From Microcoleaceae cyanobacterium MO_207.B10 (GTDB lineage Bacteria > Cyanobacteriota > Cyanobacteriia > Cyanobacteriales > Microcoleaceae), in assembly GCA_030064835.1 (NCBI GenBank), contig JASJEE010000052.1, positions 1 through 40,291 on the forward strand: a DNA stretch of 40,291 bases. The letters run 5' to 3'. The position numbers and the translations under genes were made by a program. Under the pieces are notes generated by a model. The model made no database searches and had not been told where the DNA came from. It saw only the letters and a program-made list of their open reading frames with translations. Below, one piece after another: positions 1 to 8,656 of the stretch. The stretch's first letter is position 1, and each line of letters opens with the position of its first letter.

Positions 1-189
1 GTAATACCAATTTGATAAATGTTTGCTACAAATATCTAGGGGAATTTTTAGGAGTCAGGAGTCGCATAGGAATGGCTTTAATACCATTTTTTATGCCTTA
101 AATCATCTTTTTTGTCAAAAAGACATCTCTAATCAAATCTTTTTATCGCCCTTACTATTCGTAACATTCTTTTTTCAAAATGGTATAAC
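1..189. repeat. MITE-like element at the left edge
   Basis: The stretch starts with GTAATACCAATTTG and ends with CAAAATGGTATAAC. These ends form imperfect terminal inverted repeats. The first 40 bases (TACCAATTTGATAAATGTTT and onward to CTAGG) recur at 27248-27287 and, inverted, at 36269-36309, so this is a dispersed family. No coding sequence is recognisable inside. The left boundary may lie outside the window. Confidence 0.5.
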
Positions 190-219
190 ATCAAATAGAG
201 TAATTTTTAGAAAAAATTG

Positions 220-254
220 GCCCTGTCGTTAACCTGGGATGGTTTTGACAGGGC
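220..254 (-). terminator. Rho-independent terminator of the hps pseudopilin operon
   Basis: A perfect 8-bp stem (GCCCTGTC at 220-227 with GACAGGGC at 247-254) closes a 19-nt loop. Read on the minus strand it is followed by CAATTTTTTCT, a U-rich tail. It lies about 70 bases past the last pseudopilin stop codon, where the operon should end. Confidence 0.7.
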
Positions 255-321
255 AGTTATTTTATGGTAAGCATAGACTTATCCTCAACTACAGTTTAAC
301 TGATGAAGTTGCATAATTTTT

Positions 322-915
322 CTACCAACTAGCAGGCTCTGGGCAGTTATCTCCTTCAGTCGTTATCATACTGCCAAGAATGGTTTGAACTATGACACAC
401 CTTTTTGCGCCTTTGCCATCTGCTATGGCTGTTGTTATTGCAAAAGGAAGGTCATTCTCGTTCTCGATAACACCCAAGTTATTAAAGGTTATTTCTTGTG
501 TAGGTGTGGTTTCAAAATCTGTACAACTATCGTCCGTACATTTGCCTGTAGCCATAGCCACCATTCCAGTTTTGATTTCTCCATTCGCATTTAATTTCTC
601 GTCTGCTTTGTCAGTAATACTGACTACTGGCGGATCTTCAGCTAAGTTAAAAGTAACTGTCACATCTTTCTTATTCAATTTTGCATTACTTTGAGCTGAC
701 CTCAACGCTCGAAATACCCCATCGTTAATTGTGCGGGTGCGTTGTCTGCTAGTAAATGCTAGCCAACCGGGAACGGCGATCGCTGATAATATTCCTATTA
801 TTAAAACTACTACCGTTAGTTCTATCAAACTAAAGCCAACATTAGCTTTTTGACTATGGTTATATGCCCTTGGGCGAATATACTGTGATAATACTAGTAA
901 TATTTTTGGTTTCAT
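322..915 (-). CDS. GspH/FimT-like pseudopilin of the hps locus (HpsD candidate)
   Basis: This 197-residue protein has a type III prepilin signal: a 27-residue basic leader ending in Gly27, cleavage before Phe28, and the conserved Glu at position +5 (GFSLIE). A hydrophobic helix follows to about residue 48. The rest is a small soluble domain with four Cys in the C-terminal half, which could form disulfides. It is the last gene of a run of four envelope genes after hpsA, hpsB and hpsC. By order it corresponds to hpsD, a pseudopilin needed for hormogonium polysaccharide secretion in Nostoc. The processing peptidase would be PilD, encoded elsewhere. A hairpin terminator follows. The pseudopilin class is clear; the exact name rests on gene order. 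Confidence 0.85.
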   Translation of the reverse strand: MKPKILLVLSQYIRPRAYNHSQKANVGFSLIELTVVVLIIGILSAIAVPGWLAFTSRQRTRTINDGVFRALRSAQSNAKLNKKDVTVTFNLAEDPPVVSITDKADEKLNANGEIKTGMVAMATGKCTDDSCTDFETTPTQEITFNNLGVIENENDLPFAITTAIADGKGAKRCVIVQTILGSMITTEGDNCPEPASW

Positions 916-959
916 ATTATTATATTTGGGTATAGTGGGTAGCCTGTATCTAGTTATGG

Positions 960-1844
960 TTATTCTTTTCCGAAACTACTACGGGCTCCCACTTGGGCTG
1001 TTGCTGTTGGACAATAGGTAGGAGAATTAGTACAATCAGTATTTGTTTGAATACGACGTAAGGCATTGCCTTGAATCGTAATTTGAGCTAGTTCATTATT
1101 GTCTACCGAATTTAGCTCAAAAGCTTGTATATAATTAACCAACACTGCTACTGGATCAAAATTTCCAGCACCTTTGACAAGCTCTCCAGGTGTTTCTCTG
1201 TTTGAAAAATTATCTTTATTGTAACCATTTCCAGGTGCTTCTCCAATGTAGTTACCCAAACTATCAGTAGGGTTGTCATTAATTTCAACTCTAGCTATCC
1301 TAGACGGGCAAGGTGTCTCGTCACACCAAACAGAACTAGCGCTTGTTTCGTCTATTTGGTAATAAGCAACTAACGAATATACAAATGTATCATCTAGACA
1401 ATCATTGTTATCAGTAGGAGTACAATTATCAACAGGTAAAACGTTGTTTTCATATTTACGTTTCCAAAATACAAGTTTCGGTGTACCTACATCAGTTGGT
1501 ATAGCCACATCCCCTGTTGCTTCTGGAGCTGCACCACAGGAGTCTGCATTTCGATTTTGAATGCAGCTAACTTCATCTGGAGTGTAGATATAAAACGCCT
1601 GACTCATATCCTGAGCAATATAGTCAATTGCTGCCTGTAGTTCCTGTTCGCTGTTAGTCTTTGCTTGTTCCCTGACATCTCGATTGAGAATATCCACGAC
1701 AAAAGTCAAAATTGGTACAATGATTATTGTTGCCACAATTGTTGCTACTAGCAGTTCAATCATGGTAAAACCGCTAGTAGATTTAGATGGATGTTCCCTT
1801 TGCCGATGTTGTGCTTTTAGGAGTGAGTAGAGTAAAGTTTTCAT
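960..1844 (-). CDS. hpsC: Hormogonium polysaccharide secretion pseudopilin HpsC
   Basis: The 294-residue product has a PulG/GspJ-like prepilin N-terminus: a basic leader to Gly25, then FTMIELLVATIV with Glu30 at +5, and a hydrophobic helix to about residue 52. The C-terminal domain is acidic and rich in Asn and Asp, with several Cys (CTPTDNNDC, CDETPC). That fits an exported domain stabilised by disulfides. It lies 42 bases after hpsB and 44 bases before the last pseudopilin, so the genes are probably co-transcribed. In Nostoc punctiforme the HpsB-D pseudopilins are required for exopolysaccharide secretion and gliding. The family is clear from the signal and the context; the letter C is assigned from the order after hpsA and hpsB. 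Confidence 0.85.
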   Translation of the reverse strand: MKTLLYSLLKAQHRQREHPSKSTSGFTMIELLVATIVATIIIVPILTFVVDILNRDVREQAKTNSEQELQAAIDYIAQDMSQAFYIYTPDEVSCIQNRNADSCGAAPEATGDVAIPTDVGTPKLVFWKRKYENNVLPVDNCTPTDNNDCLDDTFVYSLVAYYQIDETSASSVWCDETPCPSRIARVEINDNPTDSLGNYIGEAPGNGYNKDNFSNRETPGELVKGAGNFDPVAVLVNYIQAFELNSVDNNELAQITIQGNALRRIQTNTDCTNSPTYCPTATAQVGARSSFGKE

Positions 1845-1886
1845 ATTATCCTATTTATTGATTTATGCTGTTTAACCCGTAACTAA

Positions 1887-2627
1887 CTATCTATCCAGGA
1901 AATCTTTATAGTTGTTAAACGACCTTGTATTTGGTGCTATTTCTGTAACAGTTACAAATAGGGGTTTTTCAGTAGTTCCATCTCTAGTTGCTAATCCAGT
2001 ATTGTTAACAGTAGTTGTGGGAAGCTCAGTTGATATCTTACTTGCATCTTTGAAAGCACTAGCTCTGTATACTCTTACAGATAAAAGATAGCCTATTTCC
2101 GCCATTGCTTCTGCATTATCGCTTGCTGCTGCTAACTCTTTCCTATAGCCTTCTGGTTGTGTATCTGGATCGAGAACTGCTGCCGCATGAACCATCATAT
2201 CTGTAAGACTATCTGATGTACAACCTCCGCCATCACCATCAACACAGTAAAAAGTACCTCGGTCTACTGTAGGATTATTACAATATGGTGCAGAGTCTGT
2301 TGGAGTGCAAGAAGAAGAAGAAGACAAAGTACCTACACCTATTAAGGTTTCATCACCTATAAGTTTCCCTGGAGCAGGTATAGTTCCCGATCTTACACCG
2401 TCAATATAACTCCTCCCTGCTTGCACTGCCAGTTCAACCCGTCGCGCCTGCACTCGCGTACCTACAGATAAAGCAATGATAGGAGCAATAGCAGCCATGA
2501 GAGTTGATACCATAATCATTGCTACTAACCCCTCAATAATGGTGTAGCCTGCTTCTGGGGATTTAGAGTTCTTTCGTTTTTTTGTGAGTCTCATTATAAG
2601 TTGCCTCTTAATTAGGTTTTTAGTCAT
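1887..2627 (-). CDS. hpsB: Hormogonium polysaccharide secretion pseudopilin HpsB
   Basis: A 246-residue pseudopilin with leader cleavage expected after Gly27 (AGYTIIEGLVAMIM, Glu32 at +5) and a hydrophobic helix to about residue 50. A short Cys-containing soluble domain follows (CTPTDSAPYC and CVDGDGGGC). The chosen start overlaps the hpsA stop by eight bases (ATGACTAA), which suggests translational coupling. An internal Met at residue 12 is an alternative start that would give a leader of more usual length. It probably assembles with HpsC and the fourth pseudopilin into a short pseudopilus used for polysaccharide export. That role is known for the Nostoc family and inferred here. Confidence 0.87.
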   Translation of the reverse strand: MTKNLIKRQLIMRLTKKRKNSKSPEAGYTIIEGLVAMIMVSTLMAAIAPIIALSVGTRVQARRVELAVQAGRSYIDGVRSGTIPAPGKLIGDETLIGVGTLSSSSSCTPTDSAPYCNNPTVDRGTFYCVDGDGGGCTSDSLTDMMVHAAAVLDPDTQPEGYRKELAAASDNAEAMAEIGYLLSVRVYRASAFKDASKISTELPTTTVNNTGLATRDGTTEKPLFVTVTEIAPNTRSFNNYKDFLDR

Positions 2628-5600
2628 CGTAGTCAGTACAGTCTACTCCAACGCGACTGGTTATATCATTACCAGTCTCATCTTCAGCACATAATAACGC
2701 TTCAATCCAAGGGTCGTCGCGACCTACTTCTCGGTAAAATTCGTCAGGTTTAGCATCTGAAGATGGAGAAGAGAATTTTTGGGCAAACAGGTCTGGTGAT
2801 TGAGACAGCAACCCAACATCAAAACCCCAGTTACGATTAGGCGGTGCTTGGAAACCTAAGATACCTCCAGCTGCACCACTGTTATATTTCTGTGGGTATC
2901 CAAATAGAGTTGATATTGCCTCATTAGTAACATCTTCCCGCTTCAACTGCTGTTGTGGGGCTGTTGCATACTTACTACGTCGTAACTGAATGAACGATCC
3001 CGATATATTTGTGGCAGTTTGAGTTGGTTTTTGCCAGTTTTCTTGGAAGCGGACAAAGTTTTGCAGACCGCCGTTACTCTGACCAGGACGGGAGGGAGTA
3101 TCACCTGCTGCTGTCACTAGGTTAAATGTTGTTTCTGTTGCTCGTACCATCCATCCTGTATTGTTTGCTGCATCACCATCTCCGTCGTCTATGTCTTCTG
3201 CTCCGGCGTTTGCAGCATCGGGTTCGTGTATTTGCAATACAGGGACTAGGCTGGGGTTGCCTTGGTTGGTTATTGCTCTGATGTCAACGCCTGTTTGTAC
3301 ATTACCGATACTACCTAGACCACCAGATCCAACTCCTCCGTTAAATCCTAAGAAGCGACCTCCTAAAATTTTGGTGTGTGCGCCAACCGTAAGAGAGTTA
3401 CCTGTTGTGTTGTTTCCTATAAAGTTACCTGCAAGGAGATTTGGCGTAGTCACGGCAGCAGCCTGAAAAGTCATACCAGCATCAGAAACCCAGAAAATGT
3501 TATTGGGATTAACCCCACCTATCAACTGTAAGTTAACGCCGCTACCAAAGGTTATTGCTTGTCCTGCAGGAGATGCAGGAACTCTTAGTACAAAAATATC
3601 GTTTGAATCACCTTCAAGTGTAATTGTTGTTCCTGCTGCAATAGTACCACCTGAAATTTCGTAGACTACCATACCATCTTCATTGGTATCCCCTGCTAAG
3701 GTAGTTCCACCACTACTTATGGTAGGATTGCCACCTGCAGTAGTATCATCTGAAGCATCTAACCCCATTAGAGCTTGCCTAAATTCTTGAATTTTTGTAC
3801 TCGGAATATTTGGACATCCACTACTAGGCGTTACAGTTATCCCTTTTTCTTTGTTGATCGCAAAATAGTCCTTGGAACCTACTCCATTTGCATCTGCAAT
3901 ACAGAAAGTATACCTGTAAGCATCATTGTTATTGTCGGTGGTTGTATCATCGGTCAAACTAAAACCATTGATTTCTGGTGTAGGAGGCAAAGGTAGCTTG
4001 TTACCACTGTTATCGCGATCGCTTTCATCGTATGACAAATAAAACAAATGTTCATCCGCAGCATAAGTTGCATTTGTAGTTGGCGAATCACTTTCGGTAG
4101 TAGTTCTAAACCAAAGAACGTTGTTTTGGTCGTCACGAGGTAGAGGATTTGAGGCGCTACTGCCATAAGGATATGCTCGAACATTACCACTATCATCGAC
4201 TCCTATTGGAATTGGTCTTTTGTCTTCGTCCATTTCCAACTCACCGTACTTGTTTCTCAGATATGCCACCCGCCGGGGAAAGCGCTGCACTGGATCAGGA
4301 ATAGTTGCAGTTGTACCTGATTCTAAGGAACTTGCTGCAATAGTAGTATCAAGAACTTCTGTCTCCAAAGCTATGTTATCTCTGAGATAAACATTTTCAA
4401 AGTAATTATCAGTACCGTCATCAAAACCGTTTCCACTATCTATTAATAAGTCATAAAGCTTGAGATTATTAGTGACATCTACCACCCAATCATCAGGTTC
4501 GCAAGCAGAAACAGGCAACTTCGGACAAACCTCCATCACATATTCTGGGAACTTGTCGATGCGTCGCTGCACCGGAGTCACAAAGTTGTTGAAGTAGGAA
4601 CTATTAAGTTGGTTATTGGGACCAGTGTAACTAGCATCCGTATAGGTTGAACCATCAAAAGTCGCCCCACTGCTCAAACCATTGGTAGCATAGTTGTTGG
4701 CAAAGAACCCATTAAACTGACGCTTTTGCTTGATTGTGACTGGGTTAACCTCAGACCCAATATTCCCGCCCGAATTATTCCTCAAATCAAAGTCTCCCTC
4801 ATTCCGGAAACCAGGACGCCAACTATTAGAAAGGAGACTCAAAGAATCTGCCAGAATATTAACAGGACGCCAGTTATCTCCTGCAGTACATTGACTCAAC
4901 CTGGGGTCGCCACCACGACAAGCAAAGTTACCATCCAAACCATCACGACTGTAAAAGTCTCCCCAGTCATCATCTAGTTGGTCAGTAAACTCCTCAATTT
5001 CATCCTGAGAACTGTTGGTATGGAGGTTAAAATCTCCTTGGATATAAACTGGCAAGTTAGAAACCAAAGTCAACCCCTTTTCCTTAGTCACTTCTTCAGG
5101 AGTCATAGTGCCAGGTGCTGGTCTTGCTACTGTTTCGCCATTAATCAGCATGATGCCATTAGGACGACGAGTTGGGTCTAGCTTATAATCGTAAGGACTA
5201 TTAGCCAGGTCTTCATTGCTGGTACTATTAGGGTCGCTGCGATCAGGCAGAGCATCATCGCGACTGGCGTAGATAATACCGCTCAAAGGAAGTAAGTATT
5301 CGTTATTGTCTCTTCTCGGACCTACTGAAGTAGTAGGTGTAAAGGCTGCAGTTCGCAGTAAGTTCAAATCTAACTGAGTAGCCCGAATTTCTAAAGGTTG
5401 ACGCTCTTCGAGAGATAAATTAGAATCTGTTGTCAGATCGACTTCTTGAACGTCTGTATCCCCATCTAAATCGAAAATAGTAAAAGTTTCATCAATATCG
5501 GTGGTAGTTGTGTTATCTGGGTCACTAGCCTTAATTTGTCTGGCATCCAAGAGTGAAACTTCCTTAATCGCTCCAGGAGGAATATAAGTTGGCGCTGTTC

Positions 5601-8322
5601 CCAAGGGAACTTCACTGTCACCCAGGATACCCAAAGCACACATAGTAGAATCAAATGCTGCTTGCTCTGATAAGCTGCGAGCGGCATCCGCTTTTTGCAA
5701 GGCATCTCTAAGCTTCTCATTAACAAAGCGACCGTTAGGAAATACCATATTTGCTTGATCTGCCAACTTACCTAGTAACCCGCTACCCGAAAATAGCTCT
5801 GTTGTACTGTCATAGGTAGCAGCATCCTTTCTTTCTCCTGGAGGACCATATACGATACCATTAGTAGTGCTATCTGAAGTCGCAGCCGTCGCACTTGTGG
5901 AAGGATCGTAATAACTACTAACACAAGCTATAGGAGCTTGGCTAGAATCGTCAGTATCGTTAATAAAGTCATTGGCATAGTGATAAACTGCAGTTGCCCG
6001 CATTCTCAGGTCGCCTTTAGCATACTTTTCTGTACTAGGATCAATGGAGTCAGTAGCTGTCACAGTTTTGTCTACATCTGCATATACTTCATTAGACCAT
6101 TTTCCACTTTCATTATCAAAGACTTTGGAATTTGGGGCAGGTGACATTGGCATCGTATCGGGCCAAACTACAGTAAACCCATCTGGATTAGTTGGTGGAG
6201 GTGGCAAGAAAGAATTTTCCCGCTCGTAAACTCCCGCCCCAGTAATGACTCGCAAACCGCCGATACCATCAAGAGCAGCCTCCGGTTCAGTAGCAGCAGC
6301 ATCTTCCCAAAAACCATCTCGGTCTGTAGAACCGACATCAGCAATAGTAGCTACTCTAGACTTACGAGTACGATCTGGATCTAGATTATCTGGATTTGAA
6401 TCTTGTATCTTATTTCCGGCTGCATCTAACCATTTAGTAGTACCATCATCAACGTCCTGTTGAAAATCACTAACAAATGTAGGATTTTCAACATTTGTAT
6501 TATCCCATATTTTTTGTGGTAAGTTATTTCCTACTAACACGCGATCGCCGACAAAATTTTGTACGCCATCGTTGTCTTCGACAATATCTGGATGTGTGGC
6601 TATGAGTTCATCCAGGTCGAGAGTCAAATTTGTTGGACCCCCTGTTTCACCAGTGTTGATATCGCCATTTGTAGGCAATACCCAAGCATCTATGGCAGGT
6701 CGCAGTTCCTCACCACTGCCAGCTATTAGTGTAGTAGGTTGAGTTTCTTCTACTCCTTCCGCCACTTCAGCAAAAGGAACTTTTCTAACTCTTTCTTTAA
6801 AATAAGTTTCTAAAGCATTTATTCTTGCCTGTGGTTTATTACTAGATTCCTTGATATTGCTTATAACCTTGTCGGGATCTGCTTGGTTGGCATCATCATC
6901 TGTTGGATCGTCATTTGCCTGGTCATCATCCTGCTCGGCAAACCCATATCCATCATCTTCAGGGCTGTCTGTATCAGGGAAAGCAGCTATTTGAGCATCT
7001 ACCAACCATTGAATTCGCTGTTGAGAAGCCTGACTATTATACGCTGCTTCCTGTGCAGAATTAGTTGTTACAGATTGATGCGTTTGGGTTATTCTAGCAT
7101 CTCCATCGTTTACTTCTACATTCTTACCTTGCTGTAGGTGAACGTCTATGTCCGTAGCACCATCTCGTTCTACCAGTCCGTTAATTACGTTACCACCAAC
7201 AAGAATTTTACTATTTTCTTCGTCCTCATAAAAGCAAGAATTTCTACTACTTACCAGATATAAATCTATATCGTTATCGTTTGTGGATGAAATTATTAAA
7301 TTACCATTAGCTTGAATCCGACCGTTGAGGCGAAAATCTGGACCAGGAGCAATTTCTAAGTCGTCTTCATAAACAACCGCATTATTAGTTAGGGGAATTC
7401 TACTCCAGTCTTGCTGATATTCGAGAGCTGAGTAACCAGTTGTTCCGGTGAAAGTTTCAAAATTAGTAGGGTCGTAGTCTCCTGTAACTTCTGACAAATT
7501 ATTGATAGGAACAGTCACAGTGTAAGTAAAGAAACTTTTTTTAAGTTTGCTACCAGACTTGTACCAACCAGAATCACCCACTAAGCTAGTGCTAGTACCT
7601 GCTATAACTTGACACTGTTGATTTGTCGAACCCGCCACTGATGCCATCGGTGGCGTTCTAGCATCTAGGGGAGTTCTCGCCCATGCAAAACCTTCGCCTT
7701 GTCGTTGGGGAGTGCGGAAAAAGATACCATATATAGTAAAACTATCGTATTGACCGTTATTATCAGTGTCTACTGGAAACCGCCAAGCTGTTTCCGTTAT
7801 TTCATTGTCTTCTATCGTCGTTAGGTCTCCATCATCTCCCGCTTCTTCAAGAGTATTCCCTCTAATTTTGTAACCAACTCGCAACCTTTGCTCATCACCA
7901 AAAGTATATTTGTCTCCCCCTATTGTTGTAGTAAGTTCCAAATACAAAGCGTCGTCTGTAGGAGTATCTGTAGTTGGTGGGTTAGTAACCAATAATTCTT
8001 CTAATTTTGCCTTAGCTCGATCCAGCGCTGGTGCTGCAGCATTTAGTACCGCCTGATTTACCCTAACATTTCTGGCATCTTCAACCCGATTAAAAGACCG
8101 TAAACTAATAGCTATAGTTAATAAAATTACTACCAACATCACCATTGTCACAGTTGGTAGCACAAAACCTGCTCCCGACGGACCGGGGAGACGTTTATAA
8201 CTCATTAACCTTCGCAATACCTTCCGGATTACCCTTTTGGTAATGAGTTTAATATTTATATACATTTGCTTGAGAATATCTAGAATATATAGAATTATTT
8301 TAGTAAGATTAGGTTTTCTCAT
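2620..8322 (-). CDS. hpsA: Hormogonium polysaccharide biosynthesis protein HpsA
   Basis: A very large (1900-residue) envelope protein. A 52-residue basic leader ends in SGAG and is followed by FVLPT and a hydrophobic helix (about 56-74). This resembles a GspK/PilX-type pseudopilin, which lacks the usual Glu at +5. The exported part is Asp-, Thr- and Asn-rich with few Cys. Around residues 1535-1660 there is a segment resembling DUF3494 (ice-binding-like beta-solenoid): TTLAGD, then TITLEGDSNDIFVLRV, then NNIFWVSDAG, then LLAGNFIGNN and ILGGRFLG. It heads the hpsABC-pseudopilin operon; a strong ribosome-binding site (GGGAGG, 8328-8333) precedes the ATG. HpsA is essential for gliding polysaccharide in filamentous cyanobacteria, but its biochemistry is unknown. 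The insertion island upstream separates it from the glycosyltransferase genes. Confidence 0.88.
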   Translation of the reverse strand: MRKPNLTKIILYILDILKQMYINIKLITKRVIRKVLRRLMSYKRLPGPSGAGFVLPTVTMVMLVVILLTIAISLRSFNRVEDARNVRVNQAVLNAAAPALDRAKAKLEELLVTNPPTTDTPTDDALYLELTTTIGGDKYTFGDEQRLRVGYKIRGNTLEEAGDDGDLTTIEDNEITETAWRFPVDTDNNGQYDSFTIYGIFFRTPQRQGEGFAWARTPLDARTPPMASVAGSTNQQCQVIAGTSTSLVGDSGWYKSGSKLKKSFFTYTVTVPINNLSEVTGDYDPTNFETFTGTTGYSALEYQQDWSRIPLTNNAVVYEDDLEIAPGPDFRLNGRIQANGNLIISSTNDNDIDLYLVSSRNSCFYEDEENSKILVGGNVINGLVERDGATDIDVHLQQGKNVEVNDGDARITQTHQSVTTNSAQEAAYNSQASQQRIQWLVDAQIAAFPDTDSPEDDGYGFAEQDDDQANDDPTDDDANQADPDKVISNIKESSNKPQARINALETYFKERVRKVPFAEVAEGVEETQPTTLIAGSGEELRPAIDAWVLPTNGDINTGETGGPTNLTLDLDELIATHPDIVEDNDGVQNFVGDRVLVGNNLPQKIWDNTNVENPTFVSDFQQDVDDGTTKWLDAAGNKIQDSNPDNLDPDRTRKSRVATIADVGSTDRDGFWEDAAATEPEAALDGIGGLRVITGAGVYERENSFLPPPPTNPDGFTVVWPDTMPMSPAPNSKVFDNESGKWSNEVYADVDKTVTATDSIDPSTEKYAKGDLRMRATAVYHYANDFINDTDDSSQAPIACVSSYYDPSTSATAATSDSTTNGIVYGPPGERKDAATYDSTTELFSGSGLLGKLADQANMVFPNGRFVNEKLRDALQKADAARSLSEQAAFDSTMCALGILGDSEVPLGTAPTYIPPGAIKEVSLLDARQIKASDPDNTTTTDIDETFTIFDLDGDTDVQEVDLTTDSNLSLEERQPLEIRATQLDLNLLRTAAFTPTTSVGPRRDNNEYLLPLSGIIYASRDDALPDRSDPNSTSNEDLANSPYDYKLDPTRRPNGIMLINGETVARPAPGTMTPEEVTKEKGLTLVSNLPVYIQGDFNLHTNSSQDEIEEFTDQLDDDWGDFYSRDGLDGNFACRGGDPRLSQCTAGDNWRPVNILADSLSLLSNSWRPGFRNEGDFDLRNNSGGNIGSEVNPVTIKQKRQFNGFFANNYATNGLSSGATFDGSTYTDASYTGPNNQLNSSYFNNFVTPVQRRIDKFPEYVMEVCPKLPVSACEPDDWVVDVTNNLKLYDLLIDSGNGFDDGTDNYFENVYLRDNIALETEVLDTTIAASSLESGTTATIPDPVQRFPRRVAYLRNKYGELEMDEDKRPIPIGVDDSGNVRAYPYGSSASNPLPRDDQNNVLWFRTTTESDSPTTNATYAADEHLFYLSYDESDRDNSGNKLPLPPTPEINGFSLTDDTTTDNNNDAYRYTFCIADANGVGSKDYFAINKEKGITVTPSSGCPNIPSTKIQEFRQALMGLDASDDTTAGGNPTISSGGTTLAGDTNEDGMVVYEISGGTIAAGTTITLEGDSNDIFVLRVPASPAGQAITFGSGVNLQLIGGVNPNNIFWVSDAGMTFQAAAVTTPNLLAGNFIGNNTTGNSLTVGAHTKILGGRFLGFNGGVGSGGLGSIGNVQTGVDIRAITNQGNPSLVPVLQIHEPDAANAGAEDIDDGDGDAANNTGWMVRATETTFNLVTAAGDTPSRPGQSNGGLQNFVRFQENWQKPTQTATNISGSFIQLRRSKYATAPQQQLKREDVTNEAISTLFGYPQKYNSGAAGGILGFQAPPNRNWGFDVGLLSQSPDLFAQKFSSPSSDAKPDEFYREVGRDDPWIEALLCAEDETGNDITSRVGVDCTDYDD

Positions 8323-8540
8323 TGATGCCTCCCCTATGTGGGACTGACAGCGACCGCCTTATGGCCACGCTTAGTTATTTTAATTTTGTTATGATTATTT
8401 TCTACTCCTATTATAATTCCCCACTTTTCCAGTGAGGATAACAGGGGCAGTCAATTCGTTTTTGACAGTCCGGATCGGGGTTTGACTTAGTTAGCCAGAC
8501 CCTAGCTTTTTATTTTGTAATTTTATCTAGTATTTATCTC
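8323..8540. promoter_or_regulatory. hpsA: hpsA leader and probable promoter region
   Basis: This 218-base stretch lies between hpsA and the tnpB island. Only one regulatory signal is clear: the hpsA ribosome-binding site GGGAGG (minus strand, 8328-8333), six to seven bases before the ATG. I could not pick out a convincing -10/-35 pair or a sigma-J-type hormogonium box by eye. If the promoter is here, the tnpB insertion lies upstream and leaves it intact. Confidence 0.4.
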
Positions 8541-8603
8541 AACGTTGGTTGGAGACCCGCGCTCTCCCGTAGGGGAGCGTCGGGAGGAAAACCAATCAAT
8601 GTT
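8541..8603. repeat. Palindrome upstream of tnpB, matching the right-end hairpin
   Basis: An imperfect outer stem (AACGTTGGTTGG with CCAATCAATGTT) encloses a strong inner hairpin, GCTCTCCC-GTA-GGGGAGC. The inner part, CCCGCGCT...CGTAG...AGCGTCGGGAGG, is a close copy of the hairpin after tnpB at 9898-9930. It may be the left end of the element, or the right-end remnant of an earlier related insertion. Confidence 0.55.
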
Positions 8604-8656
8604 GCGCTTTCACACATAATCTGTTAAACTATCAAAGCAAATTAAGTAAACAGTAG

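Noticed and set aside
3161-3466. Plus-strand frames inside hpsA and the pseudopilin genes
   Set aside because: They are shadow frames of a large minus-strand gene with strong family signatures; none has a recognisable motif or ribosome-binding site.
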